Shown: in pieces, positions 33,509-42,383 of the stretch | Numbering within the stretch: the stretch's first letter is position 1 | Layout: the number at the start of each line of letters is the position of its first letter | Source of the DNA: Clostridiales bacterium | GTDB lineage: Bacteria > Bacillota > Clostridia > Christensenellales > Aristaeellaceae | Reading direction: 5' to 3' | DNA length: 64,000 nt | Assembly (NCBI GenBank): GCA_015056055.1 | Contig: SVHC01000005.1 | Coordinates: 32,060 to 96,059, forward strand | The notes under the pieces: model-generated | Told to the model about the DNA's origin: nothing | Database searches by the model: none | What the model saw: only the letters and a program-made list of their open reading frames with translations | Position numbers and translations under genes: made by a program

Positions 33509-34786
33509 TCAGCGCTGTACTTCGCCTACGGCAACGCCGCCTTCGGTGTAAAGAATCTTCACCCGTGCAAGCTCGTTTGCCTGCGCTTTTGCGCGCACAT
33601 GCACATACTGGCCGGTAAGGCCTTCGGCCCAACCGTCCTCTGAAACACGTTCAAACAAAACCTCCTGAACCGTGCCTGTCAATTTTTTGACGAAGCATTC
33701 TTCCAGTCGGTTCCCAATTTCGATCAATTCAGCGCATCTTGCCTGCTTAATGCTTTCATCCACCTGATTTGGCATATCCGCAGCCTTTGTGCCTGCACGC
33801 GGAGAATACGGGAATACATGGATACGTGCAAAAGCCACACGCTCCACAAACTCCGCAGTCTCGCGGGCCTCATCCTCCGTTTCGCCGGGAAATCCCGTCA
33901 GAACGTCGGTTGTGATGGCACAATCCGGGAATGCACCGCGCAGTTTTTCCACTGCCTGCATATATTCCTCGGGCGTATAACGCCTTCTCATGCGTTCCAG
34001 CACGGTCGGGCTTCCGCTCTGCATGGAAAGATGGAAATGACCGCAGACTTTCGGCATAGCCGCAAGACCCGCCACAAATTCATCCGTCACGACAACCGGC
34101 TCAAGAGAGCCGAGTCGGATTCGCTTTACGCCTTCCACGTCGCTCACCGCGCGAATCGCATCCAGAAGCGATATCTTTTCCACTCTGCCGTAGCTCGCAA
34201 GATGAATGCCCGTGACAACAATTTCGCGGTATCCTGCGTCAGCCAGGCGCTGTGCCTCCTGATGTACAGATTCCAGCGGCATGGAACGCACAGGACCCCT
34301 TACATAGGGAATTACGCAATAAGTGCAAAACCGGTCGCAGCCTTCCTGAATCTTCATGGTTGCGCGCGTTTTGCCCTCATGGCGTGTAACGCTCAATTCC
34401 TCAAACTTTATGCCCTGCAGAGATTCCACCGCGCAGACCGGCTCACCGGTTTCCAGCGCCTTTTCAAACAGTTCCACGACCTTTGCGCGGTGCTGCACGC
34501 CGATTACCAGTGCCACGCCCGGCAGAAGTACCCTCTGCGGGTCCCTCTGTGCAAGACAGCCGGTTACAATAATTTTCGCCTCCGGATGGTGACGATGGAT
34601 GCGCCGAATCAGTTTAACGGATTTCGTATCACCGGTACCCGTCACAGTGCAGGTATTGATGCCGTAAACATCCGCCTCGGAATCAAACGGAACCACTTCA
34701 TAGCCCGCCCGTTCGAAGCTTTCCAGCATCGCCTCGGAATCGTACTGATTGACTTTGCAGCCAAGCGTGTGAAATGCAATTTTCAT
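33509..34786 (-). CDS. mtaB: tRNA (t6A37-C2)-methylthiotransferase
   Basis: Radical SAM enzyme of 425 residues that converts t6A to ms2t6A at position 37 of ANN-decoding tRNAs. Cluster ligands of the N-terminal MTTase domain are Cys10, Cys46 and Cys76; the radical SAM motif GCDRFCTYC supplies Cys149, Cys153 and Cys156. A TRAM domain occupies the last 60 residues. The start codon follows the rsmE stop directly. It acts on the same nucleotide as tcdA, also encoded in this window. Confidence 0.93.
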   Translation of the reverse strand: MKIAFHTLGCKVNQYDSEAMLESFERAGYEVVPFDSEADVYGINTCTVTGTGDTKSVKLIRRIHRHHPEAKIIVTGCLAQRDPQRVLLPGVALVIGVQHRAKVVELFEKALETGEPVCAVESLQGIKFEELSVTRHEGKTRATMKIQEGCDRFCTYCVIPYVRGPVRSMPLESVHQEAQRLADAGYREIVVTGIHLASYGRVEKISLLDAIRAVSDVEGVKRIRLGSLEPVVVTDEFVAGLAAMPKVCGHFHLSMQSGSPTVLERMRRRYTPEEYMQAVEKLRGAFPDCAITTDVLTGFPGETEDEARETAEFVERVAFARIHVFPYSPRAGTKAADMPNQVDESIKQARCAELIEIGNRLEECFVKKLTGTVQEVLFERVSEDGWAEGLTGQYVHVRAKAQANELARVKILYTEGGVAVGEVQR

Positions 34787-35503
34787 TTATACGTCACCCC
34801 ACAGCCCCATTGCAATTGCCAGAGCAGCTACCGCCGCCGTTTCCGTGCGCAGAATGCGCGGCCCAAGCGTTACGCATTCGCATTCAACCTGAGCAATCTC
34901 TTCCGGCGCAATTCCGCCCTCAGGGCCTACCAGAATGCCGATATCACGTGCATCCGGACATGCTGCCTTCACATCAGCCAGACGCTTGCCCGATGCTTCT
35001 TCCCACGGAATCAGCATCAGTTCCCGTGCGCGGATATCCTCCAACGCCTTTTTCCAGGAAATCGGCTGCATTACCTCGGGCACACACGCGCGTCCACACT
35101 GCTTTGCCGCTTCCCTTGCGATTTTCACAAGTCTGTCCTGCTTCTTGGCAGCATCCGCGCTGATTCGTGCCACGCTGCGCTCCATTTCCACCGGAACGAT
35201 ACGCGCCGCACCCAGCTCCGTCGCCTTCTGCACGACAAAATCCAGCTTGTCCATCTTGGGAAGTCCCTGATACAGGGTGATCCTCACGGGAGATTCGTTT
35301 CCGGGAAGCTCTTCCAGCTTTCTTACGCCGACGCGCTTTCCCGAAACGTCCTCTACCTCGGCAAGATATTTTCTGCCCATGCCATCCAGAATTTCGACAT
35401 TTTCTCCCTTGCGCACACGCAGCACATTTTTGGCGTGCTTGGATTCGTCCTCATCCAGAAACAGCAATTCCTCCGCTGCATCCTCTACGATAAAGCGGTG
35501 CAT
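34787..35503 (-). CDS. rsmE: 16S rRNA (uracil-1498-N3)-methyltransferase
   Basis: A 238-residue SPOUT-class enzyme methylating U1498 in the small-subunit rRNA. An N-terminal PUA-like domain (ESKHAKNVLRVRKGENVEIL) is followed by the knotted SAM site: LVGPEGGIAPEEI and LGPRILRTETAA. It lies 3 bases downstream of prmA and abuts mtaB, in the usual Firmicutes order dnaJ-prmA-rsmE-mtaB. Confidence 0.94.
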   Translation of the reverse strand: MHRFIVEDAAEELLFLDEDESKHAKNVLRVRKGENVEILDGMGRKYLAEVEDVSGKRVGVRKLEELPGNESPVRITLYQGLPKMDKLDFVVQKATELGAARIVPVEMERSVARISADAAKKQDRLVKIAREAAKQCGRACVPEVMQPISWKKALEDIRARELMLIPWEEASGKRLADVKAACPDARDIGILVGPEGGIAPEEIAQVECECVTLGPRILRTETAAVAALAIAMGLWGDV

Positions 35504-35506
35504 AAT

Positions 35507-36448
35507 TTACTTCCTCGCGGCAATCGCCATCCACTCGCCCTTTTCGCGAATATCCAGCGAATGATAACCCGCCTTGTTCAATGCTTCCAGCACGAATGCC
35601 GAACGCTCGCGTGCAATACCGGAGCAGATAAACATACCGCCATCCTCGATATGCGCACGAACAGGTTCTGCCAGCATGGCAATTACGTCTGCAATAATAT
35701 TTGCAATTACGATATCCGCAGTCTCGTTCACAGCCTGCAGAAGATCGCCTTCGCGAGTGCGGATCACGGAATCAAAACCGTTTACGCGCACATTCTCCGC
35801 AGCCACGCGCACTGCCACAGGATCAAGGTCCGTAGCCAGTACATCGCCTGCGCCCTGCAGTGCTGCCGCAATTGCGAGAATGCCCGTACCGGTACCGATA
35901 TCAATTGCCTTCATGCCGGGCTGCATGTACTGCTCAATCAGTTCCACGCACATACCGGTGGTTTCATGCGTACCGGTGCCGAATGCCATACCGGGATCGA
36001 TTTCAATGATCTTGTCGCCTTCCTGCGCTTCATAAACCTCCCAGCCGGGCTTTACAACCATGTGCTTGCCCAGACGGAACGGCTTATACTGCTTTTTCCA
36101 GCTTTCAGCCCAGTCTTCATCGTCCACATTGGAAATCTGCGTTTCCAGCTTGCCAAGGGGGAGATCAGCAGCGCGAACCTTAAGCGCAGCCAGTTCATTC
36201 TCTACCCTTGCGAGCGTATCGGTGATCCTCGCGTCCATGGCGTAATAGGCCTTCACCTTTACATCATCACCCATGCGGCGCGCGATTTCCTCGTCGATAA
36301 TGTCCCACTGTCCCTCAGGACGCTGGTTCAGGGCGACGTCGTTCTTATCCTCGATTGCCGTTCCGGCTGCGCCCGCATCGATCAGAAGCTGAGAAACAAG
36401 TTCCGAGCCTTCCGTCGTAGTCAATACAGTCAGTTCCAACCAGTCCAT
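35507..36448 (-). CDS. prmA: Ribosomal protein L11 methyltransferase
   Basis: A 313-residue class I methyltransferase that trimethylates L11. The N-terminal substrate domain (residues about 1-140) is followed by PGMAFGTGTHETTGMCVELI, SAM motif AIDIGTGTGILAIAAA, and DIVIANIIADVIAMLA, the catalytic NPPY-like loop of PrmA. It is 29 bases downstream of dnaJ within the heat-shock operon. Confidence 0.94.
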   Translation of the reverse strand: MDWLELTVLTTTEGSELVSQLLIDAGAAGTAIEDKNDVALNQRPEGQWDIIDEEIARRMGDDVKVKAYYAMDARITDTLARVENELAALKVRAADLPLGKLETQISNVDDEDWAESWKKQYKPFRLGKHMVVKPGWEVYEAQEGDKIIEIDPGMAFGTGTHETTGMCVELIEQYMQPGMKAIDIGTGTGILAIAAALQGAGDVLATDLDPVAVRVAAENVRVNGFDSVIRTREGDLLQAVNETADIVIANIIADVIAMLAEPVRAHIEDGGMFICSGIARERSAFVLEALNKAGYHSLDIREKGEWMAIAARK

Positions 36449-36477
36449 ATTACGCCTCCTTTTCGGATAATGCTTTA

Positions 36478-37641
36478 TTACGGATTAAATGCTTCCTTTA
36501 CGCGCTCAAAGAAAGATTTCTTCTCTTCGTATTCGCGTCCGGTCATACAGTCTTCGAAGTTGCGCAGAATTTCCTTCTGCTTATCGCTGAGTTTTCGCGG
36601 AACTTCCACCTTAATGGTAACGAACATATCGCCTTTTGCGCTGCTGTTGATAACCGGAATACCCATGCCTTTCAGCCTGTATACCTGACCGGGCTGAGTA
36701 CCCTCCTGCAGTTCGTGGCGAATCGGTTTGTCCAGCGTGGGAACGTCAATAGAACCGCCCAGCGCTGCCTGTGTAAAGGTAACCGGAATTTCGATATGCA
36801 GATTATATCCTTCGCGGCGGAAAAGCTTATGCGGCTGCACATGCACCACGATCAGAAGATCGCCCGCCGGGCCACCGTTTTCACCCAGTTCGCCCTGACC
36901 GCGAATGGTCACAACCTGGCCGTTGTCAATACCGGCCGGAATGCGGACAGTCTTTCTCTTCGAAACACGTACTTTTGCGCGTCCGTTGCACTTCGGGCAG
37001 GGATCGGAAATAATCTTACCGGTGCCGCGGCACTTATCGCAGGGACGCACATTCTGAATACGACCAAAGGGAGTATTGGTCGTCGCGCGCACCTGACCGC
37101 TGCCGCCGCAGGTGGAGCAGGTTTCCGGCTGAGTACCCGGCTTTGCACCGGTACCGCCGCAGTGCTCGCATGCCTCGTCGCGCACCAGATTGATTTCCTT
37201 TTCGCAGCCCTTTGCTGCCTCTTCAAACGTCAGACGAACGTCATAGCGCAGATCATCGCCCGCGATCGGGCCATTTCTGTGCGAAGAGCCGCCTGCACCG
37301 CCGCCAAAGAAAGAATTGAGAATATCGTCAAAGCCGCCGAAGCCACCGCCAAAGCCGCCGAAACCGCCAAAATCACCGTATCCACCGCCCGGGCCGCCGG
37401 CTGCGCCGTTCATACCCTCATGGCCAAATCGGTCGTAGGCAGCACGCTTTTGTGAATCGGAAAGCACTTCGTATGCTTCGTTTATTTCCTTAAATTTGGC
37501 TTCCGCTTCCTTGTCGCCCGGATTCAAGTCCGGATGGTATTTTTTGGCCTGCTGACGAAACGCCTTTTTCAGCGCCGCGTCATCCGCCGAGCGTTCAACG
37601 CCAAGGACCTCATAATAATCGCGCTTAGCCAATTGGCTCAC
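36478..37641 (-). CDS. dnaJ: Chaperone protein DnaJ
   Basis: Hsp40 co-chaperone that delivers substrates to DnaK and stimulates its ATPase; 387 residues. J domain at 6-70 with the HPD motif (KKYHPDLN), a Gly/Phe-rich region from about 75 to 115, then four zinc motifs: [24 protein letters not shown] and CPKCNGRA (the last with Ala in place of Gly), and the C-terminal substrate domains. An 88-base gap with a strong stem-loop separates it from dnaK. Confidence 0.96.
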   Translation of the reverse strand: MSQLAKRDYYEVLGVERSADDAALKKAFRQQAKKYHPDLNPGDKEAEAKFKEINEAYEVLSDSQKRAAYDRFGHEGMNGAAGGPGGGYGDFGGFGGFGGGFGGFDDILNSFFGGGAGGSSHRNGPIAGDDLRYDVRLTFEEAAKGCEKEINLVRDEACEHCGGTGAKPGTQPETCSTCGGSGQVRATTNTPFGRIQNVRPCDKCRGTGKIISDPCPKCNGRAKVRVSKRKTVRIPAGIDNGQVVTIRGQGELGENGGPAGDLLIVVHVQPHKLFRREGYNLHIEIPVTFTQAALGGSIDVPTLDKPIRHELQEGTQPGQVYRLKGMGIPVINSSAKGDMFVTIKVEVPRKLSDKQKEILRNFEDCMTGREYEEKKSFFERVKEAFNP

Positions 37642-37661
37642 CTCTGTCTGAACGCAGATAT

Positions 37662-37695
37662 GCCGGAATATGCGTATTTATCTGCATGTTCCGGC
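37662..37695 (-). other. Stem-loop in the dnaK-dnaJ intercistronic gap
   Basis: A 12-bp stem, GCCGGAATATGC against GCATGTTCCGGC with one G-T pair and a 10-base loop, extended by a CGCAG/CTGCG pair outside. It lies about 20 bases before the dnaJ start and has no T-run, so it is more likely an mRNA stability or processing element than a terminator. Confidence 0.6.
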
Positions 37696-37729
37696 GTTCT
37701 GCGCAATTTATTGTTTCTGCTTTTTGAAA

Positions 37730-39544
37730 TTACTCCGTGAAGGTGCTCTCTACAGTGCCATCATCGGATGCGCCGCCTGCGGTAGGACCGTTCTGAGCGC
37801 CGTCCTGAGCGGCCTGCTGCTGATATACCTTACCGAAGATGGAGTAAGTGGACTGCGTGAAGCTCTCCATAGCGGCCTTGATATCGGCGGCATTGTTGCC
37901 CTCGCGGGTCTTCTTGAAGCGCTCGAGTTCGTCAGCCAGAGTAGCCTTGTCGTTTGCATCCAGCTTGTCGTCCATTTCCTTCATGGTCTTCTCGGTAGAG
38001 TAGATCAGCTGATCTGCCTGGTTGAAGGTTTCAACTTCTTCCTTGCGCTTCTTATCTTCATCGGCGAAGCGTTCTGCCTCGTCAACAGCCTTCTTGATTT
38101 CGTCCTCAGAAAGGTTGGTGGAAGCGGTGATGGTGATCTTCTGCTCATTGCCGGTGCCCAGATCCTTAGCAGATACATGAACGATACCGTTTGCATCGAT
38201 ATCGAAGGTAACTTCGATCTGCGGTACACCGCGCGGAGCGGGAGCAATGCCGGTGAGCTGGAAGCGGCCCAGAGTCTTGTTGTAGGCTGCCATTTCGCGC
38301 TCGCCCTGCAGTACGTGTACGTCAACTGCGGTCTGACCGTCAGCTGCGGTGGAGAAGATCTGCTGCTTACGTACCGGAATGGTGGTGTTGCGCTCGATCA
38401 GACGGGTGAATACGCCGCCCATGGTCTCAATACCCAGAGACAGGGGGGTAACGTCGAGCAGAACAACGTCCTTAACTTCGCCGCCCAGAATACCGCCCTG
38501 GATTGCAGCGCCGACTGCTACGCACTCATCGGGGTTGATTCCCTTGTAGGGTTCCTTGCCGGTAACGCGCTGTACTGCTTCCTGAACTGCCGGGATACGG
38601 GTAGAACCGCCAACGAGGATAACCTTATCAACCTGAGATGCGGTCAGGCCGGCATCCCTCAGAGCCTGCGTGAGAGGTCCAATGGTCTTCTCAACGAGGT
38701 CTGCAGTCAGCTCGTTGAACTTTGCACGGGTGATGGTAACATCCAGATGCTTCGGGCCGGTTGCATCTGCGGTGATGAAGGGCAGGTTCACGTTTGCGGT
38801 CATAACGCCGGAAAGCTCGATCTTGGCCTTCTCGGCTGCATCCTTCAGACGCTGCAGAGCCTGCTTATCCTTGCGCAGGTCGATGTTGTTCTCGCGCTGG
38901 AACTCAGCTGCAACATAGTCGATGATGCGGTTGTCGAAATCGTCACCACCCAGACGGTTGTTACCTGCGGTTGCCAGAACTTCGAATACGCCGTCGCCTA
39001 CTTCGAGGAGGGATACGTCGAAGGTACCGCCGCCCAGGTCGTATACGAGGATCTTATGGGAGTCTTCCTTGTCCAGGCCGTATGCCAGTGCAGCAGCGGT
39101 CGGCTCGTTGATGATGCGCAGAACTTCCAGACCTGCAATGCGGCCTGCATCCTTGGTAGCCTGACGCTGAGCATCGGAGAAGTATGCCGGAACGGTGATA
39201 ACAGCCTGAGTTACCGGGCTGCCGATATAGCTTTCTGCATCTGCCTTGAGCTTCTGCAGGATCATTGCGCTGATCTCCTGGGGAGTGTAGTCCTTGCCGT
39301 CAACGCTTACGCGGTGGGCGCTGCCCATTTCGCGCTTAATGGAGATGATGGTGCGGTCTGCATTCATAACAGCCTGACGCTTTGCAACCTGACCAACCAG
39401 ACGCTCGCCGTTCTTTGCAAATGCTACGACGGAAGCAGTGGTGCGGTTGCCTTCTGCATTGGCGATAACGGTGGGTTCGCCGCCTTCCATAACGGCGACG
39501 CAGCTATTCGTAGTACCAAGGTCAATACCGATAATCTTACTCAT
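37730..39544 (-). CDS. dnaK: Chaperone protein DnaK
   Basis: Hsp70 chaperone, 604 residues. ATPase domain: [19 protein letters not shown] at the N-terminus, [38 protein letters not shown] and [17 protein letters not shown]. The substrate domain follows from about residue 390 ([14 protein letters not shown]) with a helical lid. It lacks the 24-residue loop of Gram-negative DnaK, as in Firmicutes. The start at 39544 has GGAGG 8 bases upstream. The C-terminus ends STFTE in place of the common EVD-type tail. Confidence 0.97.
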   Translation of the reverse strand: MSKIIGIDLGTTNSCVAVMEGGEPTVIANAEGNRTTASVVAFAKNGERLVGQVAKRQAVMNADRTIISIKREMGSAHRVSVDGKDYTPQEISAMILQKLKADAESYIGSPVTQAVITVPAYFSDAQRQATKDAGRIAGLEVLRIINEPTAAALAYGLDKEDSHKILVYDLGGGTFDVSLLEVGDGVFEVLATAGNNRLGGDDFDNRIIDYVAAEFQRENNIDLRKDKQALQRLKDAAEKAKIELSGVMTANVNLPFITADATGPKHLDVTITRAKFNELTADLVEKTIGPLTQALRDAGLTASQVDKVILVGGSTRIPAVQEAVQRVTGKEPYKGINPDECVAVGAAIQGGILGGEVKDVVLLDVTPLSLGIETMGGVFTRLIERNTTIPVRKQQIFSTAADGQTAVDVHVLQGEREMAAYNKTLGRFQLTGIAPAPRGVPQIEVTFDIDANGIVHVSAKDLGTGNEQKITITASTNLSEDEIKKAVDEAERFADEDKKRKEEVETFNQADQLIYSTEKTMKEMDDKLDANDKATLADELERFKKTREGNNAADIKAAMESFTQSTYSIFGKVYQQQAAQDGAQNGPTAGGASDDGTVESTFTE

Positions 39545-39595
39545 TTTTGTTTCCTCCAAATTCTTCTATATCACAGATTCAGTCGTTTTACAGAT

Positions 39596-40153
39596 TTAGT
39601 CGCCCAGAACCTTGACCATTGCATAGCGGATGATCTTGTTCTTTACGCGGTAACCCTTCTGATAAACTTCGATAATGGTTCCGGGTTCGCCCTCGCCTTC
39701 GCCGCGCGTCACAGCATTGTGCAGCTCGGGATCAAACATCTCACCCAGAGAGGGAATTTCCTCCATGCCGCGCTTGGCAAGGGATTCCAGCATGGCTTTG
39801 AGGGTCATGCGTACGCCTTCCACCAGCGGACCTTCCTGTCCGCTTTTTTCTGCGGCATCGATCGCACGCTCCAGATTGTCAATCACCGGGAGTACAGCTG
39901 CGATTGCCTCGCGGTTGCCGTCCTCATAACCATCGGTGCGGGCGCGTTCGTTATGGCGCTTGTAGTTGGCAAAATCTGCCTGTGCGCGGCGCAGGGAATC
40001 CAAATATTCATCCCTCTGCTTTTCCGCTTCACGGATGCGCGCTTCATATTCATTTTCCTGCGCAGCAGCTTCCGTTTCTTCCGTCTGTACGTTTTCAGTA
40101 TTGACGGTTTCGTCAGTATTGTTCGTTTCTTCCGTATTCTTGTTCCAGCCCAT
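39596..40153 (-). CDS. grpE: Nucleotide exchange factor GrpE
   Basis: Dimeric exchange factor for DnaK, 185 residues. An acidic, disordered N-terminus (Glu/Asn/Thr-rich, residues 1-40) precedes the long coiled coil (RDEYLDSLRRAQADFANYKR) and the beta domain with FDPELHNAVTRGEGEGEPGT and YQKGYRVKNKIIRYAMVKV. The ATG at 40153 is preferred over a GTG three codons upstream because AAGGGA is too close to the latter. Confidence 0.95.
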   Translation of the reverse strand: MGWNKNTEETNNTDETVNTENVQTEETEAAAQENEYEARIREAEKQRDEYLDSLRRAQADFANYKRHNERARTDGYEDGNREAIAAVLPVIDNLERAIDAAEKSGQEGPLVEGVRMTLKAMLESLAKRGMEEIPSLGEMFDPELHNAVTRGEGEGEPGTIIEVYQKGYRVKNKIIRYAMVKVLGD

Positions 40154-40168
40154 TTTAATCACTTCCCT

Positions 40169-41191
40169 TTATTCTCCCGAAAGCAAATCGCTCATCGTCT
40201 GTGCCATAGTTCTGAGCACAGTGATTACGCGTTTATAATCCATTCTCGTCGGCCCGATTACGCCCAGGGTTCCGCTCGTTCCGCTGCCAATATGGTAGGT
40301 CGCTGTCACAAGCGAGCAATCCTGAAGTTCAGGCGCCTCGTTTTCCTTGCCGATTCGGATGGTAATTTCCATTCCGCCTCTGCTGCGCAGAAGCCGCGCC
40401 AGTTTTTCTTTCGAGTCCAGCACCGCAAGGAAGTTGCGTGCCTTCTCGATATCGGCGTATTCCGGATAATTCAAAAGATTGGTGCTGCCGCCAACGATAA
40501 TATCGCTTGCACGCGGCTGTGCAATCCGCGTCTCCAGTGCATTCATTACACTTGCAAGAAGGCGCCTGTGATCGCTCAGTTCGTGGATCACGTCGTGGAA
40601 GCACTGTCTTACCTGATCGATCGGCTTATCGGCCAGCTGTTCCGTAAGGAAGGTCGATATTGCATGCAGATGATCCGGAGTCAGATCGCCGGGCACCCGC
40701 ACCACCGCATCCTTTACGATGCCGGCATTGGTCACGATAATCAGAAGCGCCGTATTGTCCGTGATCGGAACCAGCTGCACTCGCCGGATTCTGAGCGCCG
40801 GAGCCTGCGGAGCAACGATAATTGACGTATAATGCGTCGCATCAGAAAGCACCTGAGCCGCCGTGCGGATCACTTCTTCTACCTGAGCCGCCCTTTTATC
40901 CAGATGCTCCTGAATCTTCAGGGAATCTTCAATGGAAAGATTACCTGCATTCAAAAGCCGATCCACATACAGGCGATAAGCTTTATTGGAAGGGATTCGA
41001 CCTGCCGAAGTATGCGGCTGATCCAGATAGCCAAGTTCTTCCAAATCACTCATCTCATTCCGGATCGTAGCAGGTGAAAAACCCACACCGCTCTTGCGCG
41101 AAATCGTGCGCGAACCTACCGGAAGACCGGTCATAACATAATCATCAATAATAGCTTTGAGGATCATGAACTTTCTTTCATCCAGCTGCAC
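40169..41191 (-). CDS. hrcA: Heat-inducible transcription repressor HrcA
   Basis: Repressor of class I heat-shock genes, 340 residues; it binds CIRCE and needs GroEL for activity. The winged helix contains GFSPATIRNEMSDLEELGYL, followed by the HTSAGRIPSNKAYRLYVD segment and the IDE-like C-terminal domain with IGPTRMDYKRVI. The start is GTG at 41191 with GGAGGTG 5 bases upstream; the longer frame to 41218 runs into the CIRCE operator. First gene of the operon through the HIT gene. Confidence 0.95.
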   Translation of the reverse strand: MQLDERKFMILKAIIDDYVMTGLPVGSRTISRKSGVGFSPATIRNEMSDLEELGYLDQPHTSAGRIPSNKAYRLYVDRLLNAGNLSIEDSLKIQEHLDKRAAQVEEVIRTAAQVLSDATHYTSIIVAPQAPALRIRRVQLVPITDNTALLIIVTNAGIVKDAVVRVPGDLTPDHLHAISTFLTEQLADKPIDQVRQCFHDVIHELSDHRRLLASVMNALETRIAQPRASDIIVGGSTNLLNYPEYADIEKARNFLAVLDSKEKLARLLRSRGGMEITIRIGKENEAPELQDCSLVTATYHIGSGTSGTLGVIGPTRMDYKRVITVLRTMAQTMSDLLSGE

Positions 41192-41211
41192 GGTTTCACC
41201 TCCGATCCCTG

Positions 41212-41238
41212 TTAGCACTCAGCGGCGTCGAGTGCTAA
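41212..41238 (-). promoter_or_regulatory. CIRCE operator
   Basis: Perfect consensus TTAGCACTC-N9-GAGTGCTAA, at about +6 to +32 of the hrcA transcript. HrcA binding here represses hrcA-grpE-dnaK-dnaJ and probably the downstream modification genes. Confidence 0.98.
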
Positions 41239-41250
41239 TCTCTGTTCATA

Positions 41251-41279
41251 AGAGTACCACCCAACCCGTATTTTGTCAA
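41251..41279 (-). promoter_or_regulatory. SigA-type promoter for the hrcA operon
   Basis: Minus strand perfect TTGACA (41279-41274), 17-base spacer, TACTCT (41256-41251), directly upstream of CIRCE. It lies in the 77-base gap after hemW. Confidence 0.85.
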
Positions 41280-41315
41280 TACCCGCCCCAGAAAAAACGT
41301 GTAAATTTCCGGTTA

Positions 41316-42383
41316 TCACAAAATTCGTGCGAGAATCGCATTGTGAACTTCCCATCCCGCTGCAGTCATGACGAGCATATTGCCCTCCATGCGCGCAAGC
41401 CCGGAGCGAATCATCTTCTTCACTTCAGCCTCGTCTGCAAGGGATGCATCTGCACCCCATCGCGTCCTCGTCCCCAGCATTACGGTTTCAATGCGCACAT
41501 CCTCTTCCGTTAGCCGTTCTTCATAAGTACGCCGTTCGCCGCACAGATAATCATCCAGCGAATCCGGATTCGCATACCGCACACCGTTTACCAGCGAATG
41601 TGCCGCGCATCCGAAACCATAGTAATTGCCGCGCATCCAATAATTGATATTGTGGCGGCACTCGTATCCTGGCAATGCATAATTGGATATCTCGTACCTG
41701 TCAAAGCCTGCTGCTTCCAGCTTCGCGCACACTGCCCGCTGCATCTGCGCCTGAATGTCTTCATCCGGAATTATAAGTTTGCCTGCTTCCACACCCCTGG
41801 CAAGCGGTGTTCCTTCTTCCACAATCAGGTTGTAGCAGGAAATGTGCCTGATTGGCAGCGCCAGTGCTTTATCCAGCGCATCCTCTACATCCTGTACACT
41901 TTGCTCCGGCAGACCATACATCAAATCCAGGCTGATGTTCTCAAAGCCTGCCTCATGCGCCATCCGCACTGCATCCTCTGCCTCCTGCCAGGTGTGAATA
42001 CGTCCGATACTGCGCAGCAGCCTTTCATCCGCAGCCTGCACGCCGAGTGAAATGCGGTTAAAGCCCGCTTTCCGGTACATCTCAAGCTTTGCGGCATCCA
42101 GCGTTCCCGGATTGGCTTCCAGCGTGATTTCAGCATCCGGATGCACATCAAAAGTTCTTCTCACCGCATCCAGTATGTTCACCAAAAGTTCCGGCTGCAA
42201 AAGGGACGGCGTTCCGCCGCCGAAGAACACTGTCTCGACCGAACCGCCGCCCGAAGTTTCTATTTCATCTATAAGCATGCGCACGTACTGCGCCCAATCG
42301 CCCTTTCTGTTTGCCCACGAAGCAAAGTCACAATATGCACATTTGCTTGCGCAGAAAGGGATATGCAGATATACTCCGCTCAT
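41316..42383 (-). CDS. hemW: Radical SAM heme chaperone HemW
   Basis: A 355-residue radical SAM protein of the HemN/HemW family. The start YLHIPFCASKCAYCDFASWA holds the C-x3-C-x2-C cluster motif; VFFGGGTPSLLQPELL, SLGVQAADERLLRSIGR and DLMYGLPEQSVQDVEDAL are family blocks. HemW binds and transfers heme; the residues specific to true coproporphyrinogen dehydrogenases are not evident. The ATG overlaps the lepA stop by one base (TAATG). Confidence 0.92.
   Translation of the reverse strand: MSGVYLHIPFCASKCAYCDFASWANRKGDWAQYVRMLIDEIETSGGGSVETVFFGGGTPSLLQPELLVNILDAVRRTFDVHPDAEITLEANPGTLDAAKLEMYRKAGFNRISLGVQAADERLLRSIGRIHTWQEAEDAVRMAHEAGFENISLDLMYGLPEQSVQDVEDALDKALALPIRHISCYNLIVEEGTPLARGVEAGKLIIPDEDIQAQMQRAVCAKLEAAGFDRYEISNYALPGYECRHNINYWMRGNYYGFGCAAHSLVNGVRYANPDSLDDYLCGERRTYEERLTEEDVRIETVMLGTRTRWGADASLADEAEVKKMIRSGLARMEGNMLVMTAAGWEVHNAILARIL

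Noticed and set aside
33818-36688. A 956-codon plus-strand frame opposite mtaB, rsmE and prmA
   Set aside because: Antisense shadow of three certain genes, with composition (His, Arg, Cys-rich) typical of complement reading.
37670-40825. A 1051-codon open frame on the plus strand opposite dnaK, grpE and hrcA
   Set aside because: It is the mirror of strongly conserved genes on the minus strand; long antisense frames opposite dnaK are a known codon-usage artefact. It has no ribosome site or recognisable domain.
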